Assembly (NCBI GenBank): GCA_002386045.1
Contig: DGEQ01000116.1
Span: 1 to 5,415 of the forward strand
Length of the DNA stretch: 5,415 nucleotides
Direction of reading: 5' to 3'
DNA from: Hungateiclostridiaceae bacterium UBA3922
GTDB lineage: Bacteria > Bacillota > Clostridia > Acetivibrionales > DTU013
In this document: in pieces, positions 1-5,415 of the stretch
Numbering within the stretch: the stretch's first letter is position 1
Layout of the letters: each line of letters begins with the position of its first letter
The notes under the pieces: model-generated
The model's input: the letters and a program-made list of their open reading frames with translations, nothing else
Told to the model about the DNA's origin: nothing
The model's database searches: none
Made by a program: the position numbers and the translations under genes

Positions 1-3
1 ATA

Positions 4-708
4 TCACCCCTGACTCCAGCGTCTTTTTTCGATCACTCTTATCGTTAGGAAAAGGAATACCGCGGTAAAGCTCAGGTAATACACGACGGGACTGAGCCCA
101 AGGATGCCCCTGTTGAAGTCGTCGTATCTTGACAGGATCGAGAACCAGCTGAGCACTTTCGCAGCAAATCCGCCGACCAGGGTGCTTAGACTGTCCGCCA
201 GCCGCATTATCAGGAGTGACACGTAACTGATTATTACGGCTATCACCTGGTTTTCAGTCAGTGATGAAGCAAAGACACCGACGGCGATATACGACGCCCC
301 GAGAAGCAGGAACCCGATATAGCCGCCTACGAGCTGGGTCGTGAATTTAGCTCCGAATGCCACCATTACGATCGGAAATACGAACGTGAGTGCCGTCATT
401 ACAAAGAATACAAAGTATACGGCGAGGAATTTGCCGATGACTATCGACGTGATGTTCACAGGAGAAGTTATAAGCAGCACCTCGGTGCCGTTCTTGCGGT
501 CCTCGGCCAGGATCCTCATGGTAAGGATCGGGATAACGACGATCAGTATGGATCCCATTTTGTCGAGGATATTGTTGAAAAGGCCGTAGCCATACTTGAA
601 ATACTGCATGAAGAATATCGACGTCAGCAGTATGAACAGGCCTATGAGTATATATGCCATAGGGGAATAAAAATAGGATTTGACTTCTTTCCAGAATATC
701 GCTTTCAT
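4..708 (-). CDS. ABC-2 type transporter permease, GldF-like
   Basis: This 234-residue integral membrane protein is the membrane half of an ABC-2 exporter and should pair with the ATPase encoded just upstream. About six hydrophobic segments can be seen, near residues 17-37, 53-67, 89-118, 127-147, 154-171 and 207-226. The N-terminal amphipathic stretch (FWKEVKSYFYSPMAYI, residues 5-20) and the block after the second segment (MRILAEDRKNGTEVLLITSP, residues 64-83) are hallmarks of the GldF/NosY-like permease group. The length is normal for that family. The ATG lies 3 nt after the ATPase stop, and its AAGGAGG ribosome binding site (720-726) sits inside the end of the ATPase gene, so translation is probably coupled. 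The gene is complete: TGA occupies 4-6. The substrate cannot be read from the sequence. Outside gliding Bacteroidetes such permeases belong to uncharacterised exporters, so the gliding name is homology only. Family assignment is confident, function is not. Confidence 0.93.
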   Translation of the reverse strand: MKAIFWKEVKSYFYSPMAYILIGLFILLTSIFFMQYFKYGYGLFNNILDKMGSILIVVIPILTMRILAEDRKNGTEVLLITSPVNITSIVIGKFLAVYFVFFVMTALTFVFPIVMVAFGAKFTTQLVGGYIGFLLLGASYIAVGVFASSLTENQVIAVIISYVSLLIMRLADSLSTLVGGFAAKVLSWFSILSRYDDFNRGILGLSPVVYYLSFTAVFLFLTIRVIEKRRWSQG

Positions 709-711
709 ATA

Positions 712-1659
712 TCAGCCGACCTCCTTTTCCTCTGTCACGATCTGCAGGAATATGTCCTCCAGGCTCATGCTGAGGCTCTTAAGTTCGATTATGGGATAAC
801 CGAGCCTTGCCATGGCAAAGAACAGCGGTTTCCTTATATCGACGTCCTTGTCCGATTCGATCACGTAGGTCGTCGTATCGCTGTCCCTGCTCGATGTTGC
901 CTCCACATACTTGACCCCGTATATCTCCCTTATGGCATTTTCCACGGAACTCCTGGGCCCCGATATCGTGGCCGTCAGCTTCGAAGCCGAGCCGAGGCCT
1001 TTCGACAGGTTTTCCGGCGTGTCGATGGCCGCGATCTCTCCCTTGTTTATTATGACGATCCTTTCACATACGGCGCTGACCTCAGGAAGGATGTGTGAGC
1101 TGAGGATGATGGTATGTTCCTTTCCAAGGGCCTTTATTAGCTTCCTTATCTCGATGATCTGCTTAGGGTCGAGGCCGACGGTGGGCTCGTCAAGGATAAG
1201 GACTTCCGGGCTCCCGACAAGGGCCTGCGCAAGGCCGACTCTCTGTTTGTAACCCTTCGACAGGTTCTTGATGAGCCTGTTCCTGTGGTCCCCTATCTTC
1301 ACAAGCTCCATTATATCGCTTATCTGGCTCCTCTTTTGCTTCTTGTCCACCTTTTTCAGGTCAGCCACGAAGTTCAGGTAATCTATGACAGTCATATCCA
1401 TGTAGACAGGCGGCTGTTCAGGCAGAAAACCTATGCGTTTCTTGACTTCCCTGGGTGATTCCAGGATATCGTACCCGTCCACCTTCACAGTCCCTTCGGT
1501 GGAAGGTATGTAACCTGTTATGATGTTCATCGTGGTGGATTTCCCTGCCCCGTTCGGGCCGAGGAACCCGAGTATTTCACCCTTGTCAACGGTGAAACTG
1601 ATGTTGTTCACAGCCGTTATCTGACCGTATCGCTTGGTCAGGTTCTGTATTTCTATCAT
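712..1659 (-). CDS. ABC transporter ATP-binding protein, GldA/CcmA-like
   Basis: This 315-residue cytoplasmic ATPase powers the ABC-2 permease encoded 3 nt downstream. Motifs appear in order: Walker A GPNGAGKST (34-42), a Q-loop segment GFLPEQPPVY (77-86) with Glu81 where many ABC proteins have Gln, signature LSKGYKQR (133-140), Walker B VLILDEP (153-159), D-loop GLDP (162-165) and the switch histidine His189 in LSSH. A C-terminal regulatory extension of roughly 100 residues follows (about 220-315) and ends in the SLEDIFLQIVTE block typical of ABC-2 ATPases. I chose the ATG at 1657-1659 because AGGAGG lies 7 nt upstream. The longer TTG-initiated reading frame from 1695 would add 12 residues that lack homology character and has no ribosome binding site. 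All catalytic residues are present, so it should be active. Two candidate promoters and a palindrome lie upstream. The transported substrate is unknown. Confidence 0.95.
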   Translation of the reverse strand: MIEIQNLTKRYGQITAVNNISFTVDKGEILGFLGPNGAGKSTTMNIITGYIPSTEGTVKVDGYDILESPREVKKRIGFLPEQPPVYMDMTVIDYLNFVADLKKVDKKQKRSQISDIMELVKIGDHRNRLIKNLSKGYKQRVGLAQALVGSPEVLILDEPTVGLDPKQIIEIRKLIKALGKEHTIILSSHILPEVSAVCERIVIINKGEIAAIDTPENLSKGLGSASKLTATISGPRSSVENAIREIYGVKYVEATSSRDSDTTTYVIESDKDVDIRKPLFFAMARLGYPIIELKSLSMSLEDIFLQIVTEEKEVG

Positions 1660-1666
1660 GTTTTTC

Positions 1667-1672
1667 CCTCCT
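1667..1672 (-). promoter_or_regulatory. Ribosome binding site fixing the ABC ATPase start
   Basis: AGGAGG reads on the minus strand 7 nt before the ATG at 1659. This perfect Shine-Dalgarno core settles the start codon in favour of the MIEIQNL start over the upstream in-frame TTG at 1695. Confidence 0.9.
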
Positions 1673-1722
1673 GTGACAAACGTCTCTTGACACAAAGCGC
1701 CAAATACAATTATGAGAGAGAC

Positions 1723-1751
1723 ATATTAATAAATTGTGAACAATTTGTTAA
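1723..1751 (-). promoter_or_regulatory. Proximal promoter (P2) of the ABC operon
   Basis: On the minus strand, a -35 element TTAACA (1746-1751, 5 of 6 matches to TTGACA) is followed after exactly 17 bp by TAATAT (1723-1728, 4 of 6 matches to TATAAT). The predicted transcription start is near 1716, giving a leader of about 57 nt before the ABC ATPase ATG. A 16-bp palindrome fills the spacer between the two hexamers, which adds weight to this being a regulated promoter. The region is AT-rich, so chance matches are easier here than elsewhere. Spacing and position are the main support. Confidence 0.55.
1731..1746. promoter_or_regulatory. Palindromic operator candidate inside promoter P2
   Basis: The sequence AAATTGTGAACAATTT has perfect 7-bp inverted arms around a 2-bp centre. 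It occupies nearly the whole -35/-10 spacer of P2, the classic site for a repressor that blocks polymerase. A second, overlapping inverted repeat (AACAA and TTGTT arms around one base, minus strand) extends into the -35 hexamer. Which regulator binds is not visible. ABC-2 exporters in Firmicutes are often controlled by small GntR (YtrA-like), MarR or TetR-type repressors, but no regulator gene lies in this window. Confidence 0.5.
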
Positions 1752-1772
1752 AAAGCATCCACGATTTATGAA

Positions 1773-1807
1773 AGCCAAAAATGCCCCGTAGAGGACATTT
1801 TAAGGCT
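1773..1807 (-). promoter_or_regulatory. Imperfect hairpin in the intergenic region, 5'-leader stem or terminator
   Basis: Read on the minus strand, the inner stem pairs AAAATGTCCT with GGGGCATTTT around the tetraloop CTAC. An outer AGCC/GGCT stem closes it after a small asymmetric bulge. Two of the inner pairs are G-U in the minus-strand RNA and would be C-A mismatches in a plus-strand RNA, so the structure belongs to minus-strand transcripts. It ends in a short U run (TTTTT then GGC), a mediocre terminator tail. It could end transcription from the P-type ATPase gene, whose stop lies 46 nt upstream. It also begins almost exactly at the predicted start of the P1 transcript, where it would be a 5'-end protective stem or an attenuator. 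I cannot decide between these roles. Confidence 0.5.
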
Positions 1808-1813
1808 CCACTA

Positions 1814-1842
1814 ATTATATATTTTTTATTATGTCATTTCAA
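1814..1842 (-). promoter_or_regulatory. Distal promoter (P1) of the ABC operon, near-consensus sigma-A type
   Basis: On the minus strand TTGAAA (1837-1842, 5 of 6 matches) is separated by exactly 17 bp from a perfect TATAAT (1814-1819). The spacer is A-rich (an AATAAAAAAT stretch), which can favour strong promoters. The predicted start is near 1807, about 148 nt before the ABC ATPase start codon. The promoter begins only 11 bp past the P-type ATPase stop, so the ABC genes have their own strong initiation signal. Confidence 0.6.
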
Positions 1843-1853
1843 GGAATTTTTTA

Positions 1854-4712
1854 TCAGCTGCTGCGCCGGGACATGAACAGGCTCGTCAGCACCGGGGCCA
1901 GGAAGGACAGTCCGCCTGCGATCATCCACTCGTTCAGCCCAAGCGGTACCGTTTTGAATATGTTCTGCAGGAAAGGTATGTATACGACGCCAAGTATCAT
2001 GATCAGCGAGCATATCACGGCAAGGACGAGGAACATGTTGTTGAACAGCGGTATCCCGAAAATGTTTCTTGTCTCCGATTTGCACTCGAACACATGGATC
2101 AGCTGGGAAAGCACCAGCGTGACGAAACCCCCGGTCCTCGCCAGTCCGACATCGGCGGTATACCAGAGCAGCGAAGCAAATACGGCAAGAGTCGCCAGTC
2201 CGATCATGACTCCCCTTGCAATTATCAGCCCGGCAAAACCGTGCGCGAAGATACCCTCTTCGGGATCCCTGGGCTTTCGTTCCATTATGTCCTTTTCAGG
2301 CGGATCGAATCCCAGTGCCACCGCCGGCAGGCCGTCAGTGACGAGGTTGACCCACAGTATCTGTATGGGCAGCAGGGGCACCGGGAGCCCGGCCAGCATG
2401 CCCAGGAACATGGTCAGCACCTCCCCGAGGTTGCATGAAAGCATATACCTTATGAACTTCCTTATATTGCTGTATATGACCCTTCCCTCTTCTATCGCGG
2501 CAACGATGGTGGCAAAATTGTCATCCAGCAACACCATCGACGAAGCTTCCTTTGTGACATCGGTGCCGGTCCTGCCCATTGCTACGCCGATATCTGCCTC
2601 CTTGACGGCAGGGGCGTCGTTCACGCCGTCCCCTGTCATCGCAACGACGGATCCGCTCTTCCTGAGCGCCCTTACGATAGCCAGCTTGTGTTTCGGGGAT
2701 ACCCTGGCGTAAACAGTTGTGGTCGCCGCAGCCTCCTCAAGCGACGCCATGTCCATCCTGTCCAGTTCCTCGCCGGTCAGGACCGTATCCCCTTCCCTGT
2801 ATATGTCGAGTTCCTTTGCTATCGCCATAGCGGTAAGCTTGTGGTCCCCGGTTATCATGACGGGCCGGATGCCTGCCTTTTTGCATTTCCTGACGGCTTC
2901 GGCCGCTTCGGGCCTGGGCGGGTCGATCATTCCCAGGAGTCCGGCAAAAACCAGGTCGGATTCAAGACCTTCCCTTTGATGCCGGCCTCTCCCGAGCTTT
3001 TTATATGCGACAGCTATCACCCTCAGGGCCCCGGCAGCCATCCGGTCATTCGCCCTGAGGATGGCAGACCTGTCCGTGTGGTCCATCTCCCTGACCGTCC
3101 CGGATTTCTCCAGCCTGCTGCACTTTTTCAGCAGCATGTCGGGCGCTCCTTTCGTGAACAGGAAGGCCTCCCCATTGCGGTCCGTGCATACCACCGACAT
3201 ACATTTCCTTTCCGAGTCGAAGGGGATCTCGTCTGTCCTGCGGTACATCCTGCCAAGTCGTTCAATGTCTATACCTGCTTTTTCCGCTGCCTCCATAAGC
3301 GCCGTTTCAGTAGGGTCTCCAGTAAACCTGCTTTTCCCGTCTGGGGGCCGGGACCTTCTTATGAGGCTCACCGGCAGGAAAGGCTTTTCACCGGCGGCTG
3401 CTGACGGGACAGCATTATTGCACAGGGCAGCTATCTCAAGGACCCTCCTCAGGCTCCTGTCCGACGGATCGAGCGCTCTGCCGTTAACAAGGAACGGGCT
3501 TGCATCGACCCTGTCCGCAGGCCTTTGATATCTGTCAGGATGCCCACTCGATCTGTCAGGATACCTCCCGGCAGTCTTCCCATCCACCGCACCTCGCGGC
3601 CGTGCCTCGTCAGCCGCCTCGATCGATCTGCCGTCGGCATAGATCTGCCTTACAGTCATTTTATTAAGGGTCAGCGTACCTGTTTTATCGGAGCATATGA
3701 CCCCTGCACACCCGAGGGTCTCCACCGCCGGAAGCTTCCTTACAAGGGCGTTCCTCCGCAGCATCCTCCGGACGCCCAGCGCCAGCGAGACGGTCACAAG
3801 GGCCGGGAGACCTTCAGGCACTGCCGCGACCGCGAGACTTATCCCGGAAAGCAGCATGTTGAAAACATCCTCGCCGCGTATTATGCCGACGCCGGCAACC
3901 ACCGCGCATATCGAAAGGCAGCCGGCCGCAATGACCTTGCCCAGCCTGTCGAGTCTTTTCTGGAGCGGCGTCTGTTCTTCTTCTATGTTCTGTATCATAT
4001 CCGCTATGCGTCCCATTTCAGTCTTCATGCCAGTAGCCGTCACCAGTGCCGTGCCCCTGCCTGCCGTCACATTCGTGCCCATGAACACCATGCTGTTCCT
4101 GCCTGCCCTGCGGGGTTCCCTGCCGGGCGGCAGGGCGGCCTTCTCCACGGGAACGGATTCACCTGTCAGCAGCGATTCGTCAGCCTGGACATTGGCAGCC
4201 TCCAGCAGTACTGCATCAGCGGCGACCCTGTCCCCTGCCTCGAGGACGATGACGTCCCCCGGGACTATCCTGTCTGCAGGCACACTGGTCCGCTTCCCGT
4301 CCCTTATGACTTTGGCCTCAGGAGCGGTAAGGCTTTTGAGGGCTTCCATCGTTTTTTCGGTTTTGTATTCCTGGATAAAGCCAAGAACGGCATTCAGAAC
4401 GACTATGGCGATTATCGTGACGGCTTCTGTCATTTCGCCCATGAACGCTGAAATCGCGGTGGAGATCATGAGTATTATCACCATTATGTCGGTAAACTGG
4501 CTGAACAGCAGCTTTATGGGCGACACTTTCTTTTTCTCAGTCAGTATGTTCGGGCCGTACTCCTCAAGCCTCCTGCCGGCTTCCCTGCTGCTGAGGCCCA
4601 AAGCCGGTCCCGCTCCCCGGGTCATGCCCGCAGCTTCAGATGTCTTCATCCGGGTATCCTGCATCTCCTTCAGGCTGTTCGGCATTTCCATCCGTGTGCT
4701 CTGTCCGCGCAA
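1854..4712 (-). CDS. Calcium-transporting P-type ATPase, type IIA (SERCA/PacL-like)
   Basis: This 952-residue membrane pump probably exports Ca2+ at the expense of ATP. Visible motifs are TGES (183-186, actuator), PEGLP (299-303, M4), the phosphorylation site DKTGT (342-346, Asp342), FTKGAPD (519-525, nucleotide binding), DPPR (597-600), TGD (621-623) and TGDGVNDAP (693-701). About ten membrane spans are arranged as 2+2+6. Expected calcium ligands are Glu300 in M4, Asn761 and Glu764 in M5, and Asn789, Thr792 and Asp793 in M6. The M8 position equivalent to SERCA Glu908 appears to be Gln870. The N-terminal cation-ATPase domain starts near residue 38 and lacks the usual first helix. The nucleotide domain holds a polar insert (about 366-405) encoded partly by a 21-bp repeat and a second one near 435-462. 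The start is TTG with AGGAGG 7 nt upstream; the next ATG (residue 8) is too far from that site. No convincing promoter is visible before the gene, only a weak TTGAAT-18-GACTAT at 4740-4769. Specificity for Ca2+ is inferred from the ligand set; Mn2+ is also possible. Confidence 0.93.
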   Translation of the reverse strand: MRGQSTRMEMPNSLKEMQDTRMKTSEAAGMTRGAGPALGLSSREAGRRLEEYGPNILTEKKKVSPIKLLFSQFTDIMVIILMISTAISAFMGEMTEAVTIIAIVVLNAVLGFIQEYKTEKTMEALKSLTAPEAKVIRDGKRTSVPADRIVPGDVIVLEAGDRVAADAVLLEAANVQADESLLTGESVPVEKAALPPGREPRRAGRNSMVFMGTNVTAGRGTALVTATGMKTEMGRIADMIQNIEEEQTPLQKRLDRLGKVIAAGCLSICAVVAGVGIIRGEDVFNMLLSGISLAVAAVPEGLPALVTVSLALGVRRMLRRNALVRKLPAVETLGCAGVICSDKTGTLTLNKMTVRQIYADGRSIEAADEARPRGAVDGKTAGRYPDRSSGHPDRYQRPADRVDASPFLVNGRALDPSDRSLRRVLEIAALCNNAVPSAAAGEKPFLPVSLIRRSRPPDGKSRFTGDPTETALMEAAEKAGIDIERLGRMYRRTDEIPFDSERKCMSVVCTDRNGEAFLFTKGAPDMLLKKCSRLEKSGTVREMDHTDRSAILRANDRMAAGALRVIAVAYKKLGRGRHQREGLESDLVFAGLLGMIDPPRPEAAEAVRKCKKAGIRPVMITGDHKLTAMAIAKELDIYREGDTVLTGEELDRMDMASLEEAAATTTVYARVSPKHKLAIVRALRKSGSVVAMTGDGVNDAPAVKEADIGVAMGRTGTDVTKEASSMVLLDDNFATIVAAIEEGRVIYSNIRKFIRYMLSCNLGEVLTMFLGMLAGLPVPLLPIQILWVNLVTDGLPAVALGFDPPEKDIMERKPRDPEEGIFAHGFAGLIIARGVMIGLATLAVFASLLWYTADVGLARTGGFVTLVLSQLIHVFECKSETRNIFGIPLFNNMFLVLAVICSLIMILGVVYIPFLQNIFKTVPLGLNEWMIAGGLSFLAPVLTSLFMSRRSS
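3503..3565 (-). repeat. Decaying 21-bp tandem repeat within the calcium ATPase gene
   Basis: Three in-frame 21-bp units lie at 3545-3565, 3524-3544 and 3503-3523. The first two share a 12-bp identical core ATCCTGACAGAT (minus strand) and the third is degenerate. Because 21 is a multiple of three the frame is kept. The units encode the heptad-spaced Pro/Ala-Asp-Arg triplets at residues 385-387, 392-394 and 399-401, in a poorly conserved loop of the nucleotide-binding domain. Confidence 0.75.
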
Positions 4713-4719
4713 CGAGGTC

Positions 4720-4725
4720 CCTCCT
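4720..4725 (-). promoter_or_regulatory. Ribosome binding site supporting a TTG start
   Basis: AGGAGG on the minus strand is followed by 7 nt and then TTG (4710-4712). The nearest in-frame ATG codons (residues 8 and 10) lie about 28 and 34 nt from this site, too far for efficient use, so the TTG is the likely start of the calcium ATPase. Confidence 0.8.
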
Positions 4726-4767
4726 CTTTTTCCGTCCGGATAGTCGGTCTATGTCCTATAACTATTC

Positions 4768-4797
4768 AAAAGCGGCATGGATTAGACCATGCCGCTT
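4768..4797 (-). terminator. Rho-independent terminator after the mgtC-like gene
   Basis: On the minus strand a perfect 11-bp stem (AAGCGGCATGG with CCATGCCGCTT) encloses the 6-nt loop TCTAAT, and transcription then runs through a TTTT tract. It lies 57 nt after the mgtC-like stop and 55 nt before the P-type ATPase start. The U tract is only four long, so some read-through into the ATPase gene is possible. The plus-strand side lacks a matching T tract, so it is not obviously bidirectional. Confidence 0.82.
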
Positions 4798-4854
4798 CAT
4801 ACGGAAAAATGCCGATTTTTTATTGATCAGGCCCGGATCGTGCAAATCGTCCTT

Positions 4855-5415
4855 TCATTCTTCGTATACTTCGCTGACCCCATCGATCGACTGCAGGTCA
4901 TTCAGCGTCTGCGGATCCAGCGAGCCCCCCGGCAGCTTCACAAGCAGCTTTATCCTCCGGGTGTTGTCCTTGCCCTTGTACAACTGGATATTCCTGATCT
5001 CGATATTGCTTTTCTCAAGCAGGCCGGTCACCATGCCCACCTGGCCGCTGGCATCCACAGACTCGATGATGATGGTCCTGTACCTGTTTCTCCTCGAGAA
5101 GCGCCTTTCAGCCTTTTTCAGTGAAATGAGGGTGATGAATACGAGTATCGTCGCCACTACGGCTCCCAGGTAAAAACCGCTCCCGACGGCAAGTCCGACA
5201 CATGAAACAGCCCACAGGCTCGCCGCCGTCGTCAGTCCCCTGACATTGACGCCGTCGCGTATGATGGTGCCGGCGCCAAGGAAACCGATGCCGCTGATCA
5301 CCTGGGCGCCCAGCCTCGCAGGGTCTACCGCTGCAATGGAATACTTCCTGACCATGTACTCTGAAGTGACCATGACCAGGGCTGCTCCCGCACATACCAG
5401 TATATGCGTCCTGAA
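4855..5415 (-). CDS. MgtC/SapB family membrane protein (5' end outside the window)
   Basis: The reading frame is open to the right edge, so 186 codons are visible and the first roughly 35-45 residues of a typical family member are missing. The Met codons near 5373 are internal, because the preceding residues (RTHILVCAGAALV) match the conserved MgtC second membrane segment. Next come the family signature DPARLGAQVISGIGFLGAGTII (visible residues 31-52) and hydrophobic segments around 61-79 and 81-99. A soluble C-terminal domain follows from about 108, of the ACT-like kind found in the longer MgtC proteins and absent from short SapB/YhiD forms. In Salmonella and mycobacteria MgtC supports growth at low Mg2+ and survival in macrophages, and it modulates the F-type ATP synthase in Salmonella. 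It is not itself a proven Mg2+ transporter. In this probably free-living organism the role is unknown, and a link to cation homeostasis is inferred from the calcium ATPase next door. Confidence 0.93.
   Translation of the reverse strand, partial: FRTHILVCAGAALVMVTSEYMVRKYSIAAVDPARLGAQVISGIGFLGAGTIIRDGVNVRGLTTAASLWAVSCVGLAVGSGFYLGAVVATILVFITLISLKKAERRFSRRNRYRTIIIESVDASGQVGMVTGLLEKSNIEIRNIQLYKGKDNTRRIKLLVKLPGGSLDPQTLNDLQSIDGVSEVYEE

Noticed and set aside
1660..1695. Longer ABC ATPase start at TTG 1695
   Set aside because: The extra 12 residues precede the normal family start and there is no ribosome binding site before the TTG, whereas AGGAGG is ideally spaced from the ATG at 1659.
1831..2712. 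293-codon open reading frame on the plus strand
   Set aside because: It is antisense to the 3' half of the calcium ATPase gene and has no family features. The minus-strand protein in the same DNA has intact catalytic motifs.
3449..3640. Frameshift or sequencing error in the nucleotide domain of the calcium pump
   Set aside because: I translated the other two minus-strand frames over the odd insert and neither restores a canonical family sequence, while the main frame stays open on both sides. The insert is explained by the 21-bp repeat.
3525..4451. 308-codon plus-strand open reading frame rich in His, Arg and Pro
   Set aside because: It is a shadow of the calcium ATPase coding sequence; its composition is typical of an antisense frame in GC-rich DNA.
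3697..4743. 348-codon open reading frame on the plus strand
   Set aside because: It lies antisense to the calcium ATPase gene, its product is low in complexity (Ser/Pro/Ala-rich) with no recognisable domain, and it has no ribosome binding site of note. It follows from the codon bias of the real gene.
4740..4769. Promoter TTGAAT-18-GACTAT before the calcium ATPase gene
   Set aside because: The -10 hexamer matches consensus at only 3 of 6 positions and the -35 overlaps the terminator's T tract, so it is too weak to list as a feature, though some promoter or read-through must serve the gene.
4801..4822. Plus-strand terminator CGG-loop-CCG followed by a T run
   Set aside because: The stem is only 3-4 bp and there is no plus-strand gene to terminate.

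Overview
The window is a piece of bacterial chromosome in which every supported gene lies on the minus strand. In transcription order, running from high to low coordinates, they are: a 5'-truncated MgtC-family membrane protein gene, a P-type IIA (SERCA/PacL-like) calcium-transporting ATPase gene, and an ABC-2 exporter pair made of an ATPase and a GldF-type permease. The strong AGGAGG ribosome binding sites, a TTG start on the P-type ATPase, sigma-A-like TTGAAA-17-TATAAT promoter spacing and the character of the proteins suggest a Firmicute, probably in Clostridia. This is an inference from sequence character, not from a marker gene.

Layout. (1) 4855-5415: mgtC-like gene, running off the right edge. 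It is followed by a clear rho-independent terminator hairpin at 4768-4797. (2) 1854-4712: calcium P-type ATPase of 952 residues. All catalytic motifs are intact and most of both SERCA-type calcium sites is present. Its nucleotide-binding domain carries an odd Asp/Arg/Pro-rich insert encoded by a decaying 21-bp tandem repeat. (3) 1660-1853: a 194-bp AT-rich intergenic region, which is the richest regulatory stretch of the window. It holds two well-formed promoter candidates facing the ABC genes, a hairpin beginning at the predicted start of the distal transcript, and a 16-bp palindrome filling the spacer of the proximal promoter. (4) 712-1659 and 4-708: ABC ATPase and permease, 3 nt apart and clearly one operon. 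The permease stop is complete at the left edge and its surroundings suggest another cistron begins at or just beyond base 1. In related clusters this is usually a GldG-like protein.

How the genes fit together. The mgtC/P-type ATPase pair recalls the Salmonella mgtCB arrangement and suggests divalent-cation homeostasis. Here, however, the pump has calcium-type rather than magnesium-type (MgtB) membrane residues, and a terminator separates the two genes. The ABC pair is an independent transcription unit of unknown substrate, apparently under its own repressor-type control. I see no mobile element, CRISPR array, tRNA, rRNA or phage gene, and no clearly new system. The most unusual features are the intergenic control region and the repeat-encoded insert in the calcium pump.
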